Shown: one piece after another, positions 6,352 to 17,057 of the stretch
Layout: each line of letters begins with the position of its first letter
How positions within the stretch are numbered: the stretch's first letter is position 1
Source: an uncultured Collinsella sp.
GTDB taxonomy: Bacteria; Actinomycetota; Coriobacteriia; Coriobacteriales; Coriobacteriaceae
Direction: 5' to 3'
Length of the DNA stretch: 64,000 bases
Assembly (NCBI GenBank): GCA_958427355.1
Contig: CAUACA010000009.1
Coordinates: 4,842 to 68,841 of the forward strand
Notes under the pieces: model-generated
Database searches by the model: none
Told to the model about the DNA's origin: nothing
What the model saw: only the letters and a program-made list of their open reading frames with translations
Made by a program: the position numbers and the translations under genes

Positions 6352-7014
6352 ATGTCCGAAAAGAGTGCCCTGTTCATGGCGCGCACGACGCGCTTCCACG
6401 AGTTTGCCCGCAGTTTGACGACCACCCTGGGTGTCGAGGTGAGCCTGGCCACGCCCGATTCGCCGACTGCGGCGCACGACTTTGACCTGCTGATCCTCGA
6501 TTCCGACGGCATCCGCAGCGACCGCATCGATCAGATTGCCAAGTGGCTTGACGATCGCGGCGGCGTCCCCATGTTGGTGATCGTCGACGACGAGGCGCTC
6601 GGCACCCTGCGCCTGCCCAATCACGCGCATGCCGACTTTGTGTGCCCCACGGCGACGCCCAACGAGCTTAAGGCTCGTGCACAGCGCCTGATGGGCGAGG
6701 AGGAGACCGTCACCGCCGACGATGTGCTCAACATCGATAACCTCGAGATCAACCTGGCTACCTACCAGGTGACGCTCGATAACGAGCCCATCGACCTGAC
6801 GCTGATGGAGTACTCGCTGCTGAGCTTTTTGGCGACGCACCCCAACCGTGCCTACAGCCGCGAAGTGCTGCTGCACCGCGTGTGGGGCTTTGAGTACTGC
6901 GGCGGCACGCGCACCGTCGACGTGCACATCCGACGCATCCGCTCCAAGGTGGGCCCGCAGATCGCGGCACACATCACCACCGTCCGCGGCGTGGGCTATC
7001 TGTTTAAGGACTAG
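6352..7014 (+). CDS. glnR: GlnR-like OmpR-family regulator (atypical receiver)
   Basis: This 220-residue protein has an N-terminal receiver-like domain (residues about 8-120; LLILDSDGIRSD is the expected phosphoacceptor strand, without a clearly canonical acidic pocket). A C-terminal winged helix (about 128-218) contains GGTRTVDVHIRRIRSK and TVRGVGYLF. The C-terminal half closely resembles GlnR of Streptomyces and mycobacteria, an orphan regulator of nitrogen genes. No histidine kinase gene is adjacent. GGAGGTCGAT precedes ATG 6352; an earlier in-frame ATG at 6268 would overlap glnA. Its position directly after glnA supports the GlnR call, though another orphan OmpR regulator is possible. Confidence 0.72.
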   Translation: MSEKSALFMARTTRFHEFARSLTTTLGVEVSLATPDSPTAAHDFDLLILDSDGIRSDRIDQIAKWLDDRGGVPMLVIVDDEALGTLRLPNHAHADFVCPTATPNELKARAQRLMGEEETVTADDVLNIDNLEINLATYQVTLDNEPIDLTLMEYSLLSFLATHPNRAYSREVLLHRVWGFEYCGGTRTVDVHIRRIRSKVGPQIAAHITTVRGVGYLFKD

Positions 7015-7018
7015 ATTT

Positions 7019-7051
7019 CCACCACAAAGGGGACAGGCACCTTTGTGGTGG
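7019..7051. repeat. Family B palindromic repeat, copy 1
   Basis: CCACCACAAAGG and CCTTTGTGGTGG arms surround GGACAGGCA, followed by GTTTT. It starts 5 bases after the glnR-like stop and probably also serves as its terminator. Other members are at 20878, 22468, 23423 and 32818, with a short relative at 43141. Confidence 0.85.
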
Positions 7052-7169
7052 TTTTGCCGCATGTGCGGGTTCCTTTCGGGTTTGCAGAAGAACTTAAGCC
7101 TTCCTAAAAGATTGCGTTCTCATACACGTGCACCCGCATATTGGGGTACAACTCAACGTGAACAATGAT

Positions 7170-7203
7170 GGCCCGCCACATGTTTGGCGGGCCTTTGGTT
7201 ATT
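7170..7203 (+). terminator. Terminator-like hairpin in the htrA leader
   Basis: GGCCCGCCA/TTGGCGGGCC with a T-rich tail (TTTGGTTATTT) ends 19 bases before the htrA start, on the same strand. It could end a short leader transcript begun around 7110-7150 or act as an attenuator. Confidence 0.55.
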
Positions 7204-7222
7204 TGACGAAAGGATCGCAGCT

Positions 7223-8677
7223 ATGAGCGAGAACGATTCCCAGCGTCCCCAGGATGCGGACCACGCCGGCGAGACGCAGCAGCAGCCGCGCGTGCAGGTG
7301 GAGTCGACGCCTGCCGACAGCAACATTCCCTACGTGCAGGCCTACGACACGCAGACCGGCAAGCCGCTGGGCAGCCAGCAGGTTGTAAACAAGCACACAG
7401 TGGTCAAGACTAAGACCAAAAAGCTGCCGATCTTTATTACAGCACTCGCCGGCTGTGCCTGCGGTGCCCTGCTGGTCATTGCGCTCATTATGAGCGGCAC
7501 GCTCAACATTGGCGGCGGAAAGAATGCCGTGACGGCGGGTGCTTCGGGTTCATCGACGCAAAAGATTACGATTGATTCCGAGGACACCACGCTGGCCGAG
7601 GCCGTTTCTGCCAAGGCCCTGCCCTCCGTGGTTTCCATTACCGCTACTTCGAGCGGCGGCCAGAATGGCTCGCTTTCGCAGTCTGCCGACGAGTCGGACG
7701 GCTCGGGCAGCGTCGGCTCGGGCGTGGTGCTCGATACCGAGGGCCACATCCTCACCAACAACCACGTGGTCGATGGCTATGACCAGTACGTGGTGACCAT
7801 GGATGACGGCACCACCTACGAGGCCGAGTTCGTGGGCAACGACGCCTCGAGCGACCTGGCCGTCATCAAGCTCAAGGACGCCGACGCCTCCAAGCTCACA
7901 CCGATCGAGATCGGTGACTCCTCCAAACTCAACGTGGGCGAGTGGGTTATGGCCATCGGTTCGCCGTTCGGCAACGAGCAGTCTGTCTCTACGGGCATTG
8001 TGTCGGCGCTTTATCGTTCCACGGCCATGAGCTCTACCAGCGGTAACACCATCTATGCCAACATGATTCAGACCGATGCTGCCATCAACCCGGGCAACTC
8101 CGGTGGCGCGCTCGTTAACGACAACGGCGAGCTGGTGGGCATCAACTCGCTCATCGAGAGCTACTCGGGCTCTAGCTCGGGCGTGGGCTTTGCTATTCCC
8201 GTTAACTACGCCAAGAACATTGCCGACCAGATCATCGGCGGCAAGACGCCGGTGCACCCGTACCTGGGAGCCACGCTTTCGAGCGTCAACGCGCTCAACG
8301 CTCGCACTAACAAGCTGAGCACCGATAGCGGCGCGTACGTGGCGAGCGTCGTTGAGGACGGTCCTGCCGCAAAGGCCGGCATCCAAGAGGGCGATGTCAT
8401 TACCAAGCTGGGCGACGACGAGATCACGAGCGCCGATGGCCTGATCATCGCGCTGCGCAGCCACGAGGTGGGCGAGAAGGTCGAGATTACGCTCATGCGC
8501 GGCAAGGACGAGAAGAAGGTCACCGTCGAGCTTGGCTCCGACGAGGAGCTGCAGAACCAGCAGCAGGACGACAGCGCGACTGACACCGGCAACGGCGGTA
8601 TTACCGACGAGCAGCTGCGCCAGTATCTGGAGGAGCTGCTGGGCCAGCAGGGCCAGGGCTACGGTCAGGGTTTCTAA
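7223..8677 (+). CDS. htrA: HtrA/DegP-type trypsin-like serine protease with PDZ domain
   Basis: This is a 484-residue membrane-anchored quality-control protease. Residues 1-67 are a hydrophilic cytoplasmic part, and 68-90 form a single membrane segment (IFITALAGCACGALLVIALI). The extracytoplasmic trypsin-like domain carries the catalytic triad: His in TNNHVVDG, Asp in SSDLAVIKL, Ser in NPGNSGGAL. A PDZ domain follows (VASVVEDGPAAKAGIQEGD and onward), then a Gln/Gly-rich tail. GAAAGGA precedes ATG 7223, and a longer frame to 7184 overlaps the leader hairpin. The gene stands alone with its own terminator at 8704. Confidence 0.93.
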   Translation: MSENDSQRPQDADHAGETQQQPRVQVESTPADSNIPYVQAYDTQTGKPLGSQQVVNKHTVVKTKTKKLPIFITALAGCACGALLVIALIMSGTLNIGGGKNAVTAGASGSSTQKITIDSEDTTLAEAVSAKALPSVVSITATSSGGQNGSLSQSADESDGSGSVGSGVVLDTEGHILTNNHVVDGYDQYVVTMDDGTTYEAEFVGNDASSDLAVIKLKDADASKLTPIEIGDSSKLNVGEWVMAIGSPFGNEQSVSTGIVSALYRSTAMSSTSGNTIYANMIQTDAAINPGNSGGALVNDNGELVGINSLIESYSGSSSGVGFAIPVNYAKNIADQIIGGKTPVHPYLGATLSSVNALNARTNKLSTDSGAYVASVVEDGPAAKAGIQEGDVITKLGDDEITSADGLIIALRSHEVGEKVEITLMRGKDEKKVTVELGSDEELQNQQQDDSATDTGNGGITDEQLRQYLEELLGQQGQGYGQGF

Positions 8678-8703
8678 CGAGCCGTATCGCACATACCGAT
8701 GCC

Positions 8704-8745
8704 AGAGGGGCTGTCCCATCAACGTGGGACAGCCCCTCTTTTCTT
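8704..8745 (+). terminator. Terminator after htrA
   Basis: AGAGGGGCTGTCCCA and TGGGACAGCCCCTCT pair around ATCAACG and are followed by TTTTCTT. Confidence 0.9.
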
Positions 8746-8812
8746 ATTGATCCGTTGGGGACGGAGAAAAACGGATCACTTGGGGCTGATAAGAGGCCTG
8801 GTTCGTAATGGT

Positions 8813-9016
8813 CTGGACAGTTGGTTCAGATACGTATAAATCTGGGGCAGCTTGGGATGCGTTTTGAGCAATTTTTGATTGGGATGGGGCTCGAATGGGC
8901 GTTTGGAAGGGAGAGTGGGACGTTTACATGGTCTCGAGGAGCCCAAATTAGTTGAAACAGGGGTGTTCGTGCTTGATTCGGCTCTAGGATTTATACGTAT
9001 CTGAACTAACTGTCCA
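8813..9016. mobile_element. MITE-like element with 29-bp terminal inverted repeats
   Basis: The ends GGACAGTTGGTTCAGATACG (continuing TATAAATCT) and the inverted GGACAGTTAGTTCAGATACG (continuing TATAAATCC) enclose about 145 bases without a gene. Two or three mismatches separate the 29-30 bp ends. The 204-bp length and inverted ends fit a miniature non-autonomous transposable element. No clear target duplication is visible. The rest of the 8746-9124 gap shows nothing else recognisable. Confidence 0.6.
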
Positions 9017-9091
9017 CTCCAGTCTGGTGGCTGCCGATTCGGTGCGGTTCGAAAGGGTTATTCGGCCCTATCGTGACCGGTGGTACTCTAG

Positions 9092-11353
<2,262 letters not shown>

Positions 11354-11372
11354 TGCATCGATAACCAAATTG

Positions 11373-11425
11373 AAGATCCGCCCGGAAAGCATGATTGAAC
11401 TGCCTTTCGGGCGGATCTTACTTTG
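11373..11425 (+). terminator. Terminator after ligA
   Basis: AAGATCCGCCCGGAAAG pairs with CTTTCGGGCGGATCTT around a 14-base loop. It lies 20 bases past the ligA stop and between convergent genes, so it may serve both strands. Confidence 0.8.
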
Positions 11426-11520
11426 CTGGGGCAACCGGCACTGTGATCTGCGTCACGTAGGTTGTGGGGTCGTCGCTGATGATGTCGTCGATGAGGGTGA
11501 TTTCGCGTCGCCTCGCTACG
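11418..11520 (-). pseudogene. Possible C-terminal gene remnant next to the MATE gene
   Basis: On the minus strand, in a frame different from the MATE gene, the sequence reads RRREITLIDDIISDDPTTYV and ends VAPAK-stop at 11418. The composition is protein-like and there is no start of its own. It could be the tail of a lost gene, or an alternative MATE C terminus reached by frameshift. It is not identified. Confidence 0.35.
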
Positions 11521-12862
11521 CCACTAGCTTGTCAAAAGCTCCGCGGCGGTTGAGCACGGTAAACGCGACAACACAGATGACTGCCGACAAAATCGATCCG
11601 CACGGCGACGCGATGCCCATGGGAAACAACGTATCGGAATAGGCGTTCGACAACAGCCACGCACCGGGCACGCGAATGAGTGCCACGGCCAGCACGTTGT
11701 GCGCAAAGCCGATGTAGCTCTTGCCATACGCAGCGAAAAAGCCACTAAAGCAAATGTGGATGCCGGCAAAAATCGCATCGAAAATGTAGCTGCGCATATA
11801 GCCGGTACCGGCCGCGACCACCGCGGGGTCCTTGGCAAAAAAGCCGATAAACGCCGGCGCCACTAGCCACATCAGCACCGTGATCAGGCAGCCGTACACC
11901 ACCGAGATGGTCATGGCATCCTTGAGTACCTGACGCGCGCGGTCGCCCTTGCCCGCACCGGCGTTTTGCGCCGTGAGCGCGCTGACGGTGGCGCCCATAG
12001 AACTTGGCACGATGAACAAAAAGCTGATCATCTTCTCGACCAGGCCCACGGCGGCGGCGTCGACGAGCCCTCGGTGGTTGGCGATGACGGTGATAAACAT
12101 AAACGCCACCTGGATACAGCCGTCCTGCACGGCCACGGGCACGCCGATCTTAAGAATGCTGCCGAGCACCTCGGGCTGGGGACGCAGGTCGCTGCGCTTT
12201 ACGTGGATGTTCGTGCGGCGGCTCTTGAGCCACACGAGCGCGAGGGCAACGCTGGCCGTCTGCGCGGTCACCGTGCCGAGCGCCGCGCCCACGGGGCCGA
12301 GCCCCATATGGCCGATAAATAGAAAGTCGAGTGCGATGTTGATGATGCATGCCACGCCAATCACGTACATAGGCGAGCGCGAATCGCCCAGCCCGCGAAA
12401 GATGGCCGAAAGAATGTTGTACGCGGCGATAAACGGAATGCCGACAAAGCAGATACGCAGGTAGGCGGCGGTTCCTTCGACTGCCTCGGCCGGCGTGCCA
12501 ATGAGTGCCACGATCTGCGGACACAGTGCGAGCAGGACAGCGGCCAGCACCACCGAGACACCCATAAAGAGCGTGATGGTGTTGCCGATGGCGGTCTCGG
12601 CGCGGTCGAAGCGGCGCGAACCCACGGCGTGGCCGACGATGACCGTCGTTCCCATGGCCAGGCCCACGAGCGTTACGGTAATGATATAGAGCGTCTGCGC
12701 GCCATTGCCCACGGCGGTGATGCCGGCGGCGCCGCTAAACTGCCCCATCATGTACAGGTCGGCCATACCATAGAGCATCTGCAAAAAGTACGAGAGCATA
12801 TAGGGCAGGGCAAAGACCGCGATGGTCTTGAGGACGTTGTCGCGTGTGAGGTCGTGTTCCAT
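11516..12862 (-). CDS. MATE-family multidrug/cation efflux transporter
   Basis: This 448-residue membrane protein has about 12 hydrophobic segments. It opens with the family-typical NVLKTIAVFALPYMLSYFLQ and MADLYMMGQFSG, and repeats the pattern in the second half (LVEKMISFLFIVPSSMGATV, ALTAQNAGAGKGDRA). MATE proteins export drugs or metabolites in exchange for Na+ or H+. The substrate cannot be assigned. The start at 12862 has only a weak ribosome site. The gene stands alone between convergent ligA and a divergent ABC operon, with the 259-base gap 12863-13121 as the likely shared promoter region. Confidence 0.9.
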   Translation of the reverse strand: MEHDLTRDNVLKTIAVFALPYMLSYFLQMLYGMADLYMMGQFSGAAGITAVGNGAQTLYIITVTLVGLAMGTTVIVGHAVGSRRFDRAETAIGNTITLFMGVSVVLAAVLLALCPQIVALIGTPAEAVEGTAAYLRICFVGIPFIAAYNILSAIFRGLGDSRSPMYVIGVACIINIALDFLFIGHMGLGPVGAALGTVTAQTASVALALVWLKSRRTNIHVKRSDLRPQPEVLGSILKIGVPVAVQDGCIQVAFMFITVIANHRGLVDAAAVGLVEKMISFLFIVPSSMGATVSALTAQNAGAGKGDRARQVLKDAMTISVVYGCLITVLMWLVAPAFIGFFAKDPAVVAAGTGYMRSYIFDAIFAGIHICFSGFFAAYGKSYIGFAHNVLAVALIRVPGAWLLSNAYSDTLFPMGIASPCGSILSAVICVVAFTVLNRRGAFDKLVA

Positions 12863-13121
12863 GGGCGGGGCTTTCTGGCTTGGTTCGTTTAGCTACCAGT
12901 GTAGTGAAAACCCTATAACGATTGTAGAGTCAAGGTTTATGTTGGCAGTGGGGCGAAAAAGTCACGCATGCGTTCATTTCCAATTGAATACAGGGGTGCG
13001 CCCTGCGAGCATGGCGCCTGCACTAGCCTTGCAGAAATCGATTTCGGAACACTTGACACCGCCGCACGGCGCGCCATAATACGTGGGTTTGCGAACAACG
13101 TTTGATGGGGGATGAACCTGC

Positions 13122-14951
13122 GTGCGCAATCTCAAGATTCTGTTTTCCTATCTGGGGGCATACCGCCGCGATGCCATACTCGGCGTGTTCTTTGTGACTG
13201 CTGAGACGGCGCTCGAGCTGTTTATCCCGGTCATCATGGCAAATATCATCGATGTGGGCGTGCCCGCGGGCGACATCAACTACATGCTGTTGCAGGGTAC
13301 GTATATGTTGGTATGCGCCGCATTTTCGCTGGTACTTGGCTTGGGCTATGCACGCACGTCTGCTCGCGTCGCCTCGGGGCTGGGCGCTAACCTGCGCGAG
13401 GCCGAGTATCGCAAGATTCAGACGCTCGCTTTTGGCAATCTGGACAACTACGACGCCAGCTCGCTTGTCACTCGCATGACCACCGACATCACCGTGATTC
13501 AAAACGCCGTAGGTAACGGCTTCCGCCCCATGGTGCGCGGGCCGGTAAATCTGGTCATGGGTCTCGTCTACGCTTTTGCGCTCTCGCGCGAGCTCGCGGC
13601 GGTCTTTGCCGTCATTCTGCCGATGCTCGCCATCGTGCTCGGTATCATTACCGTGCGTGTGAGCCCGCTCTACCGCCAACTCCAGACCTCGATGGACCAC
13701 CTCAACGGCGTGGTACAGGAGGACCTCACCGCCGTGCGTGCCGTCAAGGCCTACGTTCGTACCGAGCACGAGGAGGCCAAGTTCGACACCGTCAATACCG
13801 AGCTCGCCGGCACTGCGACGAAGACCTTTGGCAACGCGGTGCTCAACCTGCCGGTGTTTCAGCTGTCGATGTACGTGGCTGCGCTCTCCATCCTGTGGAT
13901 TGGCGGCCGCATGATTCTCGCCGGCAAGCTGGGCGTGGGCTCGCTCACGGGCTTTATGAGCTACGTGCTGCTGATCATGAACTCGCTCATGATGATTTCC
14001 AACGTGTTTTTGCTGCTCACGCGCGCTCTCACGAGTGTGGGCCGTATCGCAGAGGTGCTCGATGAGGAGCCCTTTATCGCCAACCCTGCGGGAGACCTCG
14101 CGACTGCGGCGCCAGCGGACGGCAGTATCGAGTTTCGCGACGTTTCCTTTAAATACCGCGCGGATGCAGCCGAGGATGTGCTCGAGCATATCGACCTTCG
14201 CATCGAGAGCGGCTCGACGGTGGGCATCCTCGGCGGCACGGGCTCGGGCAAGAGCTCACTTGTGCAGCTGATTGCGCGCCTGTACGACGCTACCGAGGGC
14301 GCCGTGCTTGTGGGCGGACGTGACGTGCGTGACTACGACCTCGCCGCCTTGCGCGACGCTGTGGGCATTGTGCTGCAAAAGAACGTGCTGTTTACGGGCA
14401 CCGTGCGCGAGAATCTGCAGTGGGGCAATCCGCAGGCGTCGGACGATGAGCTCCTCGCGGCTTGCCGCGCGGCGTGCGTGGACGAGTTCCTTGATCGCAT
14501 CGGCGGGCTGGACGGCGAGTTGGGCCAAGGCGGCGCCGGTGTCTCGGGTGGCCAGAAGCAACGCCTGTGCATCGCGCGCACGCTGCTCAAGCATCCGCGC
14601 GTGCTCATTTTTGATGACTCCACCAGCGCGGTCGATATGGCGACCGACGCTAAGATTCGCGAGCACATCGCCCGGATTTCCGATACGACCGTGCTCATCA
14701 TCGCCCAGCGCATCGCGAGCGTCATGGATGCCGATCGCATTGTGGTGCTGGACGACGGTCGTGTCCACGGCGTGGGCACGCACGAGGAACTGCTAGCGGG
14801 CGACAACATATACCAGGAGATTTATGCCTCGCAGATGGAGTTTGCGAGGAACGCGGACGCCGGCGACGGCAGCGACGATGGTTGCGCGAATGATCCGTTT
14901 TCCTCCGTCGCATGCGGATCGCCCTTGGAAGGGGGTGAGCGTCATGCCTAA
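13122..14951 (+). CDS. ABC exporter half-transporter, degenerate-site subunit
   Basis: This 609-residue type IV exporter half has six N-terminal membrane helices and a C-terminal ATPase. Walker A is GGTGSGKSS and the signature is SGGQKQRL. Walker B is LIFDDSTSAVD, where Asp replaces the catalytic Glu. That substitution is characteristic of the degenerate site in heterodimeric exporters such as LmrCD and TM287/288. It starts with GTG 13122 behind a GGGG site. The partner gene overlaps its last 8 bases, indicating translational coupling. The likely role is lipid or drug export; the substrate is unknown. Confidence 0.9.
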   Translation: MRNLKILFSYLGAYRRDAILGVFFVTAETALELFIPVIMANIIDVGVPAGDINYMLLQGTYMLVCAAFSLVLGLGYARTSARVASGLGANLREAEYRKIQTLAFGNLDNYDASSLVTRMTTDITVIQNAVGNGFRPMVRGPVNLVMGLVYAFALSRELAAVFAVILPMLAIVLGIITVRVSPLYRQLQTSMDHLNGVVQEDLTAVRAVKAYVRTEHEEAKFDTVNTELAGTATKTFGNAVLNLPVFQLSMYVAALSILWIGGRMILAGKLGVGSLTGFMSYVLLIMNSLMMISNVFLLLTRALTSVGRIAEVLDEEPFIANPAGDLATAAPADGSIEFRDVSFKYRADAAEDVLEHIDLRIESGSTVGILGGTGSGKSSLVQLIARLYDATEGAVLVGGRDVRDYDLAALRDAVGIVLQKNVLFTGTVRENLQWGNPQASDDELLAACRAACVDEFLDRIGGLDGELGQGGAGVSGGQKQRLCIARTLLKHPRVLIFDDSTSAVDMATDAKIREHIARISDTTVLIIAQRIASVMDADRIVVLDDGRVHGVGTHEELLAGDNIYQEIYASQMEFARNADAGDGSDDGCANDPFSSVACGSPLEGGERHA

Positions 14952-16842
14952 GACCGCAGCCCAAGCACGCCCGGCCGACCTCAAGCGCACTGTGCGCCGC
15001 TTGCTCTCCTACATGGGGCATGCCAAGTTCTCGTTGCTCGCGGTGGGCGTGCTCGCCTCCGTTGCCGCCATCGCGAGCCTCGCCGGCACCTACATGGTGC
15101 GCCCCATCGTTAACGGTTTGGCCACGGGCGGGGAGGAACTGCTCGCCAAGCAGGTTATCCTGACGGCGATCATCTACGCCGCGGGCGTGCTCTCGGCCCT
15201 GGGCTACTCACAGATCATGGTGCGCGCGGCCCAACACGTGGTGTCCGATATTCGCCGCGACCTGTTCGCGCACATCCAGACGCTGCCGCTCAGTTATTTT
15301 GACAGCACGCGCTCGGGCGACATCATGAGTTTTTTCACCAACGACGTCGACACCGTCTCCGAGGCGCTCAACAACAGCTTTGCCAACGTGATTCAGGCCG
15401 CCATTCAGGTTGTGGGTACCACGGCTATGCTCATCATCCTTAACTGGCAGCTCACGATTATCACACTCGTGTGCGATGCGGCCATTGTGCTGTATGCGCG
15501 CTACTCGGGCGCGCGCTCTAAGCGTTTCTTTGCTGCCCAGCAGGCATCGCTTGGCGACCTGGACGGATATATCGAAGAAATGGTCTCGGGCCAAAAGGTC
15601 ATCAAGGTCTTTAATCACGAGGCAGCGAATGTCGCCGGCTTCACCTGCCGCAACGACGAGCTTTGCCGCACTGGCACCGCCGCCGTGAGCTATGCCAACT
15701 CGATGGTGCCCATGACCGTGGTGATCGGCTACGTCAACTATGCCATCGTCGCCGTGGCGGGCGGCATGCTCTGCATCAAGGGCCTGGCCGACGTGGGTGC
15801 GCTTGCAAGCTACCTGGTCTTTGTGCGCCAAGCCGCCATGCCCATCAACCAGTTTACGCAGCTGGGCAACTTCTTGCTCAATGCGTTGGCCGGTGCCGAG
15901 CGCCTGTTTGCGGCTATGGACCTTAAGCCCGAGGTGGACGAGGGCTGCGTGGAGCTGGTGCAGACGGGCGACGCCGCGTGGGCGTGGAAGATTCCCGAGG
16001 GTCAGGGCGTGGGCGCGTACGGGCACTTGCATGATGTGGCAGCTGTTGATGAGTCGGCCCGCGCGGTGGCTGCCGACGGCACCGAGCTCACGTGCGGCTT
16101 GGTTCCGCTTGCCGGCGACGTGTGCTTCCATGCCGTGGATTTTTCCTACGTGCCGGGCACCCGTGTGCTCACGGATCTCAACCTGTTTGCCAAGCCGGGG
16201 CAAAAGATCGCGTTTGTGGGCTCGACGGGCGCCGGAAAGACGACCATCACCAACCTCATCAACCGCTTCTACGAGGTCGATGACGGCGAGATCACGTACG
16301 ACGGCATCGACGTCAAGCACATTGCCAAGGCCAGCCTGCGCGGGTCGCTCGGCATTGTGCTGCAGGACACGCACCTGTTTAGCGGCACCATTGCGCAGAA
16401 CATCCGCTTTGGCAAGCTCGACGCGACCGACGAGGAGGTACGCGCCGCTGCCGAGGCCGCCTGCGCCGACTCGTTTATCCGCCGTCTGCCGCGGGGCTAC
16501 GACACACCGGTCACGGCCGACGGCGCCAACCTGTCGCAGGGTCAGCGTCAGCTGCTCGCCATCGCGCGCGTGGCCGTCGCCGATCCGCCGGTGCTCATCC
16601 TGGACGAGGCCACGAGCTCCATTGACACGCGTACCGAAAAGCTCATCGAGCGCGGTATGGACCGCATCATGCGCGGTCGCACCACGTTTATGATCGCGCA
16701 CCGCCTGTCCACTGTCCGCGGCGCCGACGCCATCATGGTCCTCGAACACGGCCGCATCATCGAGCGCGGCACGCACGAAGAGCTACTCGCCCAGCACGGC
16801 GAGTACTGGCAGCTGGCGCATGGCTTAAAAGAGCTGGATTAA
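14944..16842 (+). CDS. ABC exporter half-transporter, catalytic-site partner
   Basis: This 632-residue partner of the preceding protein has six membrane helices and an ATPase with Walker A GSTGAGKTT, signature LSQGQRQLL and intact Walker B LILDEATSSID. An insert of about 70 residues (around positions 330-400) separates the membrane part from the ATPase, longer than in most relatives. ATG 14944 lies behind GGAAGGGGGTGAGCGTC and overlaps the upstream stop. The frame is open further upstream to 14824, but that would overlap the first gene heavily. The pair probably forms one heterodimeric exporter. Confidence 0.9.
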   Translation: MPKTAAQARPADLKRTVRRLLSYMGHAKFSLLAVGVLASVAAIASLAGTYMVRPIVNGLATGGEELLAKQVILTAIIYAAGVLSALGYSQIMVRAAQHVVSDIRRDLFAHIQTLPLSYFDSTRSGDIMSFFTNDVDTVSEALNNSFANVIQAAIQVVGTTAMLIILNWQLTIITLVCDAAIVLYARYSGARSKRFFAAQQASLGDLDGYIEEMVSGQKVIKVFNHEAANVAGFTCRNDELCRTGTAAVSYANSMVPMTVVIGYVNYAIVAVAGGMLCIKGLADVGALASYLVFVRQAAMPINQFTQLGNFLLNALAGAERLFAAMDLKPEVDEGCVELVQTGDAAWAWKIPEGQGVGAYGHLHDVAAVDESARAVAADGTELTCGLVPLAGDVCFHAVDFSYVPGTRVLTDLNLFAKPGQKIAFVGSTGAGKTTITNLINRFYEVDDGEITYDGIDVKHIAKASLRGSLGIVLQDTHLFSGTIAQNIRFGKLDATDEEVRAAAEAACADSFIRRLPRGYDTPVTADGANLSQGQRQLLAIARVAVADPPVLILDEATSSIDTRTEKLIERGMDRIMRGRTTFMIAHRLSTVRGADAIMVLEHGRIIERGTHEELLAQHGEYWQLAHGLKELD

Positions 16843-16891
16843 CCCGTTCGAGCACGATACTTTGACCCCTCCGTGCCCCTCACCTCGCCTC

Positions 16892-16956
16892 AAACCATCA
16901 CAACATTCAACGTTTTTTGCCAAAATCGGGAAAAGCATCGAATGTTGTGATGGTTT
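16892..16956. repeat. Family C palindromic repeat, copy 1
   Basis: AAACCATCACAACATTC and its inverted copy enclose about 28 bases. The near-identical copy at 18134-18198 lies on the other side of the gene at 17058-18095. Further members are at 22370 and 32863. Confidence 0.85.
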
Positions 16957-17057
16957 TTCTGCCACTCGATCGGGTGGAATCGCTTTCTTGCGCACGAAGG
17001 TGTGCGGACCCGTGGGCAGGGGAATAAGGTTGGTTATCCGACTCCATTGGAGGGCTC

